Below are positions 26,004 to 33,734 of a DNA stretch of 64,000 nt, in pieces; the stretch's first letter is position 1, and every line of letters starts with the position of its first letter. The stretch comes from Paenibacillus chibensis (GTDB lineage: Bacteria > Bacillota > Bacilli > Paenibacillales > Paenibacillaceae), in NCBI RefSeq assembly GCF_004001045.1, contig NZ_BIMK01000015.1, positions 17,835-81,834 of the forward strand, read 5' to 3'. The notes beneath the pieces are model-generated. The model was not told the origin of the DNA. It did not search any database and was given only the letters and a program-made list of their open reading frames with translations. The position numbers and the translations under genes are program-made.

Positions 26004-26393
26004 ATGAAAAAGAAATTATTCTCTCTAATCGCTGTTGCTGCTCTTTCCGCATCTGTTCTTGCGGCTTGCGGCAACGATGATTCCAGCTCCAGCAGCGCAT
26101 CCGATTCTTCGTCTTCCGCAGGCGGGGATACGAAAGAAATCACCGTCAACGCGAAAAGCTTTGAGTTCTCGCCATCTGAAATCAAAGTGAAAAAAGGCGA
26201 TAAAGTCAAATTGACTTTGAAAAATACGGACGGTGCGCATGGTTTGGAAATTCCCGAGTTCAATGTGAACCTGCAAAAGGACGGCACTGCTGAATTTACA
26301 GCAGACAAAGCCGGAACATTCGACTTCGACTGCTCTGTAATGTGCGGCGCCGGCCATGACAACATGACGGGTCAACTGATTGTAGAGGAATAA
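26004..26393 (+). CDS. Stand-alone CuA-type cupredoxin lipoprotein
   Basis: A 129-residue protein has a lipoprotein signal (LAAC, Cys22), an S/D-rich linker (25-42) and one cupredoxin domain. The copper ligands match the CuA site of cytochrome c oxidase subunit II: His79, then C110-SVM-C114-GAG-H118-DN-M121. It lacks the transmembrane helices of subunit II. It probably carries electrons or copper at the outer membrane face. Divergent from the PQQ dehydrogenase, it could serve as that enzyme's electron acceptor, or as a copper chaperone for oxidase assembly. GGGGAGG precedes the ATG. Confidence 0.88.
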   Translation: MKKKLFSLIAVAALSASVLAACGNDDSSSSSASDSSSSAGGDTKEITVNAKSFEFSPSEIKVKKGDKVKLTLKNTDGAHGLEIPEFNVNLQKDGTAEFTADKAGTFDFDCSVMCGAGHDNMTGQLIVEE

Positions 26394-26423
26394 TCTATAT
26401 ATTTGTATATATCTTTTATTCAA

Positions 26424-26467
26424 CAAAAAAAACTCTTCAACTTGTTCAAGTTGAAGAGTTTTTTTAA
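26424..26467. terminator. Bidirectional terminator between convergent genes
   Basis: A perfect 14-bp stem AACTCTTCAACTTG/CAAGTTGAAGAGTT (26431-26444 / 26447-26460) with a TT loop is flanked by A7 and T7, so it works for the CuA gene and for the DUF3006 gene. Confidence 0.92.
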
Positions 26468-26694
26468 TCTTCCCACACATCATCCATTAATTTTTTGATA
26501 TCACGGGTTCGCTTCCGTGTCAGTGCGGAATTCGGAACCCATCTTTCCCCGTTCCATTCCACGACGTCCCCTGTTTTGACATTAACGTCCACGTTCCTTT
26601 TCGGGATGGCCTCAACGGTTCCTTCGATCTCGATGTTGCAGTAATCGCCTTCGTATCCTTCGATATATCCAATATTTCCTTTCACATGCGCCAC
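26464..26694 (-). CDS. DUF3006-like small protein
   Basis: A 76-residue acidic, soluble protein contains EGYEGDYCNIEIEG and KTGDVVEWNGERW. It resembles the small DUF3006 family often encoded beside ComEC-like metallo-beta-lactamase proteins. Its ATG directly follows the stop codon of the upstream lactamase-fold gene, with AAGGTGA inside that gene as ribosome binding site, so the two are translationally coupled. The function is unknown. Confidence 0.7.
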   Translation of the reverse strand: MAHVKGNIGYIEGYEGDYCNIEIEGTVEAIPKRNVDVNVKTGDVVEWNGERWVPNSALTRKRTRDIKKLMDDVWED

Positions 26695-27582
26695 TCACCT
26701 TTCTGTGACAATATGAAGTGATTTCCCGTCCGATGTGATCGTGATGGTTCCCTGCTGATCATTTCGGTATACTTCTACTCCCTGCTTTTGCAATCGATTT
26801 AACACGGCGCTTTTAGGGTGCCCATAAGTGTTGCCCTTTCCCACCTGAATGACCGCGTATTTCGGTTGGACTTGCTTCAAAAATTTCAGTGTCGTGGATG
26901 AATTGGATCCATGGTGCCCGACCAAAAGAACATCCGCATGCAGATCGGCACCCGAAGCAAGCATATCCTTTTCGCTTTCCGATTCGGCATCTCCCGTCAG
27001 CAAAAAGGACGTATGACCGTAGGTGACCTTAACGACCGCACTCATGTTGTTTGTATTCTCATAAGTACCGTTCGGAGCCAGCATATCCACGTGCACCTGA
27101 TCATCCAGATCAAAGGAGAGGCCGGCTTTGGCCGTTTTGACCTTCAAGCCCTTATTTTTGATCGATTGGAGCAAGGATTCGAATGTTTTGGTGTTGGACT
27201 GCACCTTAGGCATATATATGGCGCTAACCGGCAGATGATCAATCACTTTGTCCAAACCGCCGATATGGTCCGCATCCGGATGTGTCCCGATAACGACATC
27301 GAGTTTCTCAATATGATAGGTTTTCATATAATCCAGCATCACTTGCTCTTTATCGTTGTTGCCTGCGTCGATCAGCATCGTCTTACCGGAAGGGGTGACC
27401 AGTAGCTGCGAAGCCCCCTGTCCCACGTCCAGAAAATATACTTTCAGCTTTTGTCCGTCAACCGGATCCGTTGTTCCTGCTCCTGGCAAATCTCCAAGGC
27501 TGCAGCCCGCAACAATGAACATGCTAATCGCGGCCAACATGATTAGGATGCGTGTGTATGTACGACTCTTAGATGTTATCAT
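26695..27582 (-). CDS. ComEC-like metallo-beta-lactamase-fold lipoprotein
   Basis: The 295-residue protein has a lipoprotein signal (FIVAGC, Cys27) and a metallo-beta-lactamase domain. Metal motifs are HPDADHIGG, TGDAESESE and VGHHGSNSS, the pattern of the soluble C-terminal domain of the competence protein ComEC and its extracellular relatives. Such stand-alone proteins are thought to be secreted or anchored hydrolases, possibly nucleases. It lacks the ComEC membrane channel, so it is not itself a DNA transporter. Paired with the DUF3006 gene. Confidence 0.85.
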   Translation of the reverse strand: MITSKSRTYTRILIMLAAISMFIVAGCSLGDLPGAGTTDPVDGQKLKVYFLDVGQGASQLLVTPSGKTMLIDAGNNDKEQVMLDYMKTYHIEKLDVVIGTHPDADHIGGLDKVIDHLPVSAIYMPKVQSNTKTFESLLQSIKNKGLKVKTAKAGLSFDLDDQVHVDMLAPNGTYENTNNMSAVVKVTYGHTSFLLTGDAESESEKDMLASGADLHADVLLVGHHGSNSSTTLKFLKQVQPKYAVIQVGKGNTYGHPKSAVLNRLQKQGVEVYRNDQQGTITITSDGKSLHIVTER

Positions 27583-27600
27583 AATCTTCCTTTCCCGGTT

Positions 27601-28452
27601 TTACGGACGGTATTCCGGATAAAATTCGAAGCTTGCGTCCCCGGCTTGCAATAATCCGTCCTTGTAAATGTACGTTAACTTGATATCACCCACGAATTCC
27701 GCAGGCGAAACCTGCACTCCCGTCGTCGCGGTCAATTTGCCGTCCTTTACGGCAAACTGCATCACGCTTCCGATTCCAGGCTTGAAGCCGTTCGAATCGC
27801 CACCAGAGAACATCAAGTCTTGGGGAAGCGTGTAATGCTTATCATCGAGAGAGACATCAAGCGCTTTATCGGTGTAGGTGCCTTTGAATCGCTTCATTAA
27901 TGCGGTCAAAGCATCCTCCACGAGGATTTGATCCCCTTGAGCATTATACACAAGCGCGTTCGACTGGTAAACTCCGGTACCGTAACCCGTCGTCAAGATG
28001 ACGACGACTTCCGGTTCGCCGTCTCCGGTCACGTCCTTGAATTCGATCCATGGCGCGTAGGAAGGGTTCATGACATTGTACCCAGGCAGGCTGCGGCTGA
28101 ATATCGGCGTTTTGATTAGCAAATGATCATAGGTGCCGGTTTCCGTTTGGTTACCTGTGATTTGGATGGTCTTGTCTTCGGATTCGGCGATCTTCACGCC
28201 GGCTTTATCGTTAACCGCAACGGTGTTGGTCTTCTCGTCGTATGAAACTTCCTTGCCGAACAGCTTGCCGAATTCCTTCACCGGAAGCATCACGACGCCG
28301 TCGACCTTTTGAGCCGCCTTGGCGGTCACGAGCTCCGTGCCGTTCAATACGATTTGTATGGGATTGGCCTTTGCCATGGCCATGATGGATGTGCCGGATA
28401 TGATAACAACTGCGGCTGCCGAGGCAGCGATAATCCATTTTTTATATGTCAA
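27601..28452 (-). CDS. Exported stalk-domain (copper amine oxidase N-like) protein
   Basis: A 283-residue protein with an N-terminal signal or anchor helix (WIIAASAAAVVIISGTSIMA). A copper-amine-oxidase-N-like stalk domain follows (IQIVLNGTELVTAKAAQKVDG and VVMLPVKEFGKLFGKEVSYD). The C-terminal region contains DVTGDGEPEVVVIL, reminiscent of FG-GAP type calcium-binding loops. The start appears to be TTG 28452, eight bases after AAAGGAG. The substrate or partner is unknown. Such domains are abundant in Paenibacillus surface proteins. Confidence 0.72.
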   Translation of the reverse strand: MTYKKWIIAASAAAVVIISGTSIMAMAKANPIQIVLNGTELVTAKAAQKVDGVVMLPVKEFGKLFGKEVSYDEKTNTVAVNDKAGVKIAESEDKTIQITGNQTETGTYDHLLIKTPIFSRSLPGYNVMNPSYAPWIEFKDVTGDGEPEVVVILTTGYGTGVYQSNALVYNAQGDQILVEDALTALMKRFKGTYTDKALDVSLDDKHYTLPQDLMFSGGDSNGFKPGIGSVMQFAVKDGKLTATTGVQVSPAEFVGDIKLTYIYKDGLLQAGDASFEFYPEYRP

Positions 28453-28612
28453 CGTGAAGCTCCTTTCTTAACGCTTAAGCTCCGCTTTTCAGTTAATGCC
28501 TTTCTGCTACTTTAATACTACTTTCTTGAGACAGGCATTTCCAGCCAAAACTTTGTAACCTTTACCAGCGAAGCAGCAAAAAGATTTGAGCTTTACGCTT
28601 GTCAGAGGATCG

Positions 28613-29122
28613 TTACTGCTCCTCGTCCGGGACCAGGCTGTTTTTGATCTCGTCAAAAGAAACGGGCTTGTAGTCCCACAGCTCCACGCTGGCGTTAAAA
28701 TAATGCTTCCCTTCATACTTTTGGCTGTGAATATGACCGTGAATATTAACGTATGGCATATGCTTGTTCATATACAGCGGTTCATGGGATAGTAGGAAGA
28801 AGGATTGATAGATGATCGGGAATTCGCTTACTTCTTGAAACCCGGCGTCCAGCCACCAAGCCTTGCTCCGTCCGCGGTCATGGTTACCCAGAATGAGGAA
28901 CTTGTGTCCGTTTAAACGTTCCACGATCGCCCGTGTCTTGTCTTTGTTGTAAAAAGAAAAATCGCCAAGGTGAAAAACCTTATCCTCTTTCGCCACAACC
29001 GAATTCCACTGCTGAATCATATATTCATCCATCTCATCCGCATCGCGGAACGGTCTGGATTCAAAATCGATAATTTTCCCATGACCAAAATGATGATCCG
29101 AAATCACGAATACGCGGCCCAT
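28613..29122 (-). CDS. Calcineurin-like metallophosphoesterase
   Basis: A 169-residue cytoplasmic protein with all core metallophosphoesterase motifs: SDHHFGH (9-14), HLGDFSF (51-57), LGNHD (78-82), SHEP and NIHGHIHS. These short single-domain members cleave phosphodiesters, with substrates that are usually unknown. A GGGAGG precedes the ATG. There is no close operon partner; the gene is flanked by non-coding gaps of about 160 and 170 bp. Confidence 0.87.
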   Translation of the reverse strand: MGRVFVISDHHFGHGKIIDFESRPFRDADEMDEYMIQQWNSVVAKEDKVFHLGDFSFYNKDKTRAIVERLNGHKFLILGNHDRGRSKAWWLDAGFQEVSEFPIIYQSFFLLSHEPLYMNKHMPYVNIHGHIHSQKYEGKHYFNASVELWDYKPVSFDEIKNSLVPDEEQ

Positions 29123-29220
29123 TTTCCATTTCCTCCCTTATTATATATCCAATTATAACCTAGTCTCTTTCACATTTTACAAATTTATCTGAAAATCATG
29201 CTTTCCGAAATATCAAAACG

Positions 29221-29272
29221 AAGAAAGGCACACTCTTTCTATAGCGACTATCGCTATAAAGAATGTACCTTC
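29221..29272. repeat. Imperfect long inverted repeat (hairpin)
   Basis: The core TATAGCGA (29240-29247) / TCGCTATA (29251-29258) is extended by AAGG-CACA on one side and TGT-CCTT on the other, with a few mismatches. It lies just downstream of the small minus-strand gene ending at 29295 and may be its terminator, although the U-run is poor. Confidence 0.4.
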
Positions 29273-29294
29273 TACACCGCCTTGCATCTATGGA

Positions 29295-29474
29295 TCAACT
29301 TATGAAAAATCTCTGTTCGAGCTCCACCTCTTCAATCCACACGTCCTGTATGGCGCTATCTTTGATATATTTCCATGATTCATAATATTCCTTTGTCATA
29401 TATAGCTTGACCTTGAATCGTTTGCCCATATCAAATTTGACCTTATACCCAACAATCTTTTTAGACACTTGCAC
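29295..29474 (-). CDS. Small hypothetical protein (59 aa)
   Basis: The reading frame from GTG 29474 encodes a 59-residue basic protein (QVSKKIVGYKVKFDMGKRF and a C-terminal WIEEVELEQRFF). GGAGATGTC provides a ribosome binding site. The longer frame to 29573 has no such signal. The sequence composition looks coding, but I do not recognise the family. Confidence 0.45.
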   Translation of the reverse strand: MQVSKKIVGYKVKFDMGKRFKVKLYMTKEYYESWKYIKDSAIQDVWIEEVELEQRFFIS

Positions 29475-29583
29475 GACATCTCCCATGAATATTGTGATAG
29501 CAATAGTGTAACACAAACCCAAGCCGCCGTTAGCTATTCCATGAAAAAAGTCCAACGAACATGCGTGCATCACCTCTCCCGGC

Positions 29584-30591
29584 TCAATACTTGCTTACAA
29601 TCGCCCCCAGCACTGCTGCCCGCACATAACTTTTGGTTCGTAAACCGAGCAACGCTTCCGGACTGCCGGTCACGACAACGCCTATATTATGTACATCATC
29701 CGGTGTCGGTTCGGGATTGCTGCCTCGTAACGAGTCGAAAATCTGATGATATTCCCAATTAAAATTCCCCTTATGCTTCAATCCTGTTTGGATGAAAGAA
29801 ATGAAATTTTGCTCGTTGTTTTCAAAAATGTCCTCGCTGTCGGCATAGGCCGAATATCCATAGACATTGCTGCTGGATACCGGAAGATACGGAATTTCTC
29901 CCAGAAATTTTACGTAGTCCGCTGAATACGTATCGACCCAAAACCAGCGCGCGTGCACGCCCGCAGGCAGCATCGAACGAATCTCCTTCGAAGTATAGCT
30001 GCGGTCGAAGGAGACCGCCATCTCCACTCTTTTTTCCGGATCCATGGCGCCCAGCTGATTCAGCTCGTTCAGCATCTTCGTATACCGCACGTCCGGATGA
30101 TAGAACAAAAGCTCTCTCTGCCCGTTATGCACATTGTAGGATCTTGCAAAATTCATGCCCTGCTCCACCATCTCCGGATCTGTTACGCTAAGCGGGGAAT
30201 GGCCGCCTTGATAACGCGAAAAATGGTTTAACACATTGTACTGTATTTTCTCCTCAGCCCACGGGAGCGGAATTCCTTCGATGACTTTATAGGTTTGATA
30301 CATCGCCGTCCCCCCCCAGATTCCGTCCAGTGACTGCAACTCACCAAGATTCACATTCGGTTCCGAAATTTTCTTGAATTGATTAAGATCTTCATAAGCA
30401 AAATTCAAGCTGCGTGTCAGCAGCATTCGATTCGCCACCAGCAGGCCAAAGAGAATCAGGAGTGTGCAAAGCACCGAAATGAGGACATTCCGAAGGATCG
30501 TTTTTCTTTTGGTCCTTTGGAGCAGCTTGCGGAAATTCTTTTCTTCGCTTGGATCAAGCTCATCCAGGCCATCTGTAAACTCATGATTCAT
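29584..30591 (-). CDS. Anti-sigma factor with sigma-regulator N/C domains
   Basis: A 335-residue protein has a cytoplasmic N-terminus (about 35 residues), one transmembrane helix (NVLISVLCTLLILFGLLVAN) and a large extracytoplasmic domain, the layout of the YhdL-like sigma-factor regulator family. Its ATG overlaps the stop codon of the ECF sigma gene (ATGA), so the two are made together. It would hold the sigma factor at the membrane until an envelope signal releases it. Confidence 0.82.
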   Translation of the reverse strand: MNHEFTDGLDELDPSEEKNFRKLLQRTKRKTILRNVLISVLCTLLILFGLLVANRMLLTRSLNFAYEDLNQFKKISEPNVNLGELQSLDGIWGGTAMYQTYKVIEGIPLPWAEEKIQYNVLNHFSRYQGGHSPLSVTDPEMVEQGMNFARSYNVHNGQRELLFYHPDVRYTKMLNELNQLGAMDPEKRVEMAVSFDRSYTSKEIRSMLPAGVHARWFWVDTYSADYVKFLGEIPYLPVSSSNVYGYSAYADSEDIFENNEQNFISFIQTGLKHKGNFNWEYHQIFDSLRGSNPEPTPDDVHNIGVVVTGSPEALLGLRTKSYVRAAVLGAIVSKY

Positions 30592-31088
30592 ATGCGAATG
30601 TCTCCTTCAACAATTTTTTTGAACACCTTTCTGGCGCGGTATAATTCCGTTTTGATCCGCTCTGTCTTTACATTCATCAGCCGGCCGATTTCGTCATAGC
30701 TAAGGTCCATTTCATACTTCATAATAAGCAGCTGCTTGTACTTATGAGGGATTTGATCCAAAAGCGCCCTTATTTCTCGACTCTTTTCTTTCTTCAAATA
30801 ATCATCTTCCGGAGAATACTCCCCGTGCAAAGAAACGGTTTCGATCGGTACGCTCTTCCCTCGCTTGATCTCTTTTCTGTACAGGTCGTAATATTTGTTG
30901 GTGGCAACTTTAAACAGCCAGGACGTAAACTTTTCCGGATCGATGGATTCAACATGCCCCAACCCTTGCAGAAGGGTATCCTGAACAATCTCCTCCGCAT
31001 CGGGCGGACGTGCGCCGATTCGAATCAAGTAGCGTTGAATCGTCGTTCCTTTTCCGAGTAATTGCCTTATGAAAGCATCATCGTTCAT
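30588..31088 (-). CDS. ECF-type RNA polymerase sigma factor
   Basis: The 166-residue protein has region 2 (DAEEIVQDTLLQGL and FTSWLFKVATNKYYDLYR) and region 4 (LLIMKYEMDLSYDEIGRLMNVKTERIKTELYRAR). AAAGGAGC precedes the ATG at 31088; the open frame continues upstream but lacks family similarity. It pairs with the membrane anti-sigma factor and is probably an envelope or stress response sigma factor similar to SigM or SigW-class proteins. The regulon is not visible. Confidence 0.88.
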   Translation of the reverse strand: MNDDAFIRQLLGKGTTIQRYLIRIGARPPDAEEIVQDTLLQGLGHVESIDPEKFTSWLFKVATNKYYDLYRKEIKRGKSVPIETVSLHGEYSPEDDYLKKEKSREIRALLDQIPHKYKQLLIMKYEMDLSYDEIGRLMNVKTERIKTELYRARKVFKKIVEGDIRI

Positions 31089-31189
31089 TGCCCGCTCCTT
31101 TCCACTGACATAACGAAGAAAAGCGATGGTATGTATACAATCCATATAAATTCTCTTAAAATTCCGGACTACAATTTGGCTTAAAAACA

Positions 31190-31238
31190 TAAAAAACCGC
31201 CGTTCATTGGATTTCCGCGAAACCCAATCAACAGCGGT
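31190..31238 (-). terminator. Terminator of spo0A
   Basis: The stem 31196-31210 / 31224-31238 (ACCGC-GTT-ATTGG against its complement, two mismatches) ends in a U6 run on the minus strand, about 60 bp after the spo0A stop codon. Confidence 0.82.
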
Positions 31239-31300
31239 CTTTGACAAGCGTATCATATTTAAAACAATTTGGGAGTACGAATTCAATGCCCCTAACCCTT

Positions 31301-32107
31301 TCAGGACACCTTGTGCTCGATTCTCAGCTTGTCTGCGACCATGGCGATGAATTCGCTATTGGTCGGCTTCGACTTGCTGATATTGATCGTGTAGCCGAAC
31401 AGGTGGCTGATGGAATCGATGTTGCCGCGCGTCCAGGCGACCTCGATGGCGTGACGGATGGCGCGTTCCACGCGGGAAGGCGTCGTTTTGAATTTTTCGG
31501 CGATGGCCGGATAGAGCGTCTTCGTGATGGCGCCCAAAATTTCAATGTTGTTGTACACCATCGTAATCGCTTCGCGCAAGTACTGATATCCTTTAATATG
31601 CGCAGGAACGCCGATTTCATGTATGATCGACGTAATATTGGCGTCCAAATTTTTGCCTTTGGCCATCGGCACGACATTGGATTTGATCGTGGATGTCATG
31701 CTGACATTCCCCGCCGTTACACTCTGTCCGCCTACAAGCTGACGAATCCGGCTCGCAAGAACTTCCATATCAAACGGTTTAAGGATGTAATATGAAGCTC
31801 CAAGCTGCACAGCCCGTTGAGTGATGTTCTCCTGGCCGAAAGCAGTCAGCATGATGATCTTGGGTTGCGGAGACAAGTTCATTTCCCGCAGGCGTTCCAA
31901 TACGCCCAAACCGTCCAAGTGTGGCATGATAATATCCAAAATCAGAACGTCAGGGACTTTTCGTGATTCACTTATCATATTAAGTACTTCCTCGCCGTTA
32001 TAGGCGATTCCCGTAACCATCATATCTTCTTGCTCCGTAATATACTCTGCAAGCAAATTTGTGAATTCACGGTTGTCATCCGCCAACAAAACCTCGATTT
32101 TTTGCAC
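31301..32107 (-). CDS. spo0A: Sporulation master regulator Spo0A
   Basis: A 268-residue response regulator. The receiver domain contains LLADDNREF and the phosphoacceptor in [12 protein letters not shown]. The C-terminal Spo0A DNA-binding domain contains [21 protein letters not shown]. Phosphorelay input makes Spo0A~P bind TGTCGAA boxes and start sporulation. The GTG at 32107, as in B. subtilis, follows AAGGAGG; the frame is open to 32167. It lies downstream of spoIVB, as in Bacillus. Two 0A boxes in its own upstream region suggest autoregulation. Confidence 0.97.
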   Translation of the reverse strand: MQKIEVLLADDNREFTNLLAEYITEQEDMMVTGIAYNGEEVLNMISESRKVPDVLILDIIMPHLDGLGVLERLREMNLSPQPKIIMLTAFGQENITQRAVQLGASYYILKPFDMEVLASRIRQLVGGQSVTAGNVSMTSTIKSNVVPMAKGKNLDANITSIIHEIGVPAHIKGYQYLREAITMVYNNIEILGAITKTLYPAIAEKFKTTPSRVERAIRHAIEVAWTRGNIDSISHLFGYTINISKSKPTNSEFIAMVADKLRIEHKVS

Positions 32108-32158
32108 TGGCTGCTTCCTCCTTAGAATCATTATCCAATTTTTTTTGTCTGAAATAGT

Positions 32159-32192
32159 TTTCGACATCCGAATTTAAATTCCTTCTGTCGAA
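32159..32192 (-). promoter_or_regulatory. Inverted 0A boxes and sigma-H-like promoter of spo0A
   Basis: TGTCGAA occurs on the plus strand at 32186-32192 and on the minus strand at 32160-32166. Between them a minus-strand GAAGGAATT (32177-32185) resembles a sigma-H -35 element, with GTCGAAA as a possible -10 after 11 nt. In Bacillus spo0A is driven by sigma-H and controlled by Spo0A~P. Confidence 0.5.
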
Positions 32193-32276
32193 AATTATTT
32201 TTGTTTATTTTTTTTTGTTGTTGATTTATAATAAATAATTTCATTCAAATTCCTATGTATTTCTTCTTTTTACGAC

Positions 32277-32309
32277 AAAAAATCTTAAGGCTCAGCTAGC
32301 CTTAAGATT
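32277..32309 (-). terminator. Terminator of spoIVB
   Basis: A perfect 12-bp stem AATCTTAAGGCT/AGCCTTAAGATT with a 5-nt loop overlaps the stop codon and is followed by U6 on the minus strand. Confidence 0.88.
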
Positions 32310-33629
32310 TGATGCGTTGTCTTTTGCTTGCCCCGGAATCACGCCTGAATCCTGAAGCATCCATTCGATGAAGCAGCCGTAACCGGATTTCGGATCATTC
32401 ACGAATACATGCGTTACCGCTCCGATCAGCTTGCCATCCTGTACAATGGGACTGCCGCTCATTCCTTGAACGATCCCGCCCGTTTTTTCGATCAGACGAG
32501 GATCCGTGATCCGCAGCACGAGTCCCTTGGTAGCGGGCGCATCCTGTTTGGCTACGTGAACGATATTTACCTTGAATTTTTCAACCTGCTGGCCATCCAC
32601 CACCGTCAGAATTTCAGCTGGACCTTCCTTAACGTCCTGGGCGAATGCAACGGGAAAACCCTCTTTATAAAGGCTGTAATCCGGGTTTTGATTCATTTTT
32701 CCGAAGATGCCGAAATGCGTGTTGCGTTCAATATTGCCTAAGATTTTACTGTCTTTCAGAAAATGCGCTCTTTTCTCTCCGGGTTCCCCATCCTGCGATT
32801 TAGAGATGGATGTAACACTGGACTGCAGGATTTCTCCGCTGCCAACCGTTATCGGCGTTTGCGTGTTCATATCGGTAATGACATGACCGAGTGCTCCATA
32901 TACGCCTTGGTCAGGAGCATAAAAAGTCAATGTACCTACCCCGGCAGCGGAATCGCGGATATAAAGTCCAAGCCTCCATTTGCCTTCGCTTTGGTCATAA
33001 GCCGGCGTCAGCTTTGTTTTCATCACTTTGTCTCCGCGCTTAAACGTGATTTCCAGCGGCTGCTTGCTTTTGCCGGCATCCTCCACAATTTGGGATACCT
33101 TCGTAATGTCCTGAAGCGATACCCCATTCATGTGCGTCATTAGATCACCGAGCTGAATACCTGCATTTTCTCCCGGGGAAACTCTTGACGTAGGGTCGAC
33201 ATGCACCAGATGGTGACCTACAACCAGAATCCCTGCCGATTTCACCTTAACCCCAATCGTCTGTCCTCCCGGAATGACCTTTAAGCCCGGTATGACATGG
33301 ATCTGTACCGTTTTAAACGGGATCTTGCCAAACAGCTTCAACGTCAGCTTGGCTCTGCCGCTTTGCTGGGGGTGCAGCTGAAGCGGATGCTGAGGCGAAA
33401 CCTTGAATGTCGGAGAAGCCGAACCATTCAACTGCAGCACATCCGGACGGTCCACGGTTGCCTGTGCCGCCACCGGCATGGCCAACTGAACGGAGCCCGT
33501 GTCGCCAGCGAACATCTTGATTTCGCTAGGGATGGCTTTCAAGCTTTGCACAGGTGCGGTAATGCTTAAACAACACAGAAAGAAGACAATGAAAAGACCG
33601 AGCATTTTATTCCTGAGGCTGGAGTTCAA
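32292..33629 (-). CDS. spoIVB: SpoIVB serine peptidase
   Basis: A 445-residue forespore-exported protease with an N-terminal membrane/signal segment (MLGLFIVFFLCCLSITAPV), a PDZ domain (about 150-225) and the peptidase S55 domain. The catalytic His is in GALGHVITD, and the Ser is in GMSGSPIV. SpoIVB cleaves SpoIVFA to trigger pro-sigma-K processing across the forespore membranes. The start is TTG 33629 or ATG 33605. It sits between recN and spo0A, as in Bacillus. Confidence 0.95.
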   Translation of the reverse strand: MNSSLRNKMLGLFIVFFLCCLSITAPVQSLKAIPSEIKMFAGDTGSVQLAMPVAAQATVDRPDVLQLNGSASPTFKVSPQHPLQLHPQQSGRAKLTLKLFGKIPFKTVQIHVIPGLKVIPGGQTIGVKVKSAGILVVGHHLVHVDPTSRVSPGENAGIQLGDLMTHMNGVSLQDITKVSQIVEDAGKSKQPLEITFKRGDKVMKTKLTPAYDQSEGKWRLGLYIRDSAAGVGTLTFYAPDQGVYGALGHVITDMNTQTPITVGSGEILQSSVTSISKSQDGEPGEKRAHFLKDSKILGNIERNTHFGIFGKMNQNPDYSLYKEGFPVAFAQDVKEGPAEILTVVDGQQVEKFKVNIVHVAKQDAPATKGLVLRITDPRLIEKTGGIVQGMSGSPIVQDGKLIGAVTHVFVNDPKSGYGCFIEWMLQDSGVIPGQAKDNASNLKAS

Positions 33630-33734
33630 TGGCTGTCACGCTCCCTTTTGCTTCTTTCGCTTGACGAAAAAGGTGATCGCCAATTGCGTACCTTTAAGAT
33701 TACCCTGCCCTCAGGCTTTTATTACTGTCAATCA

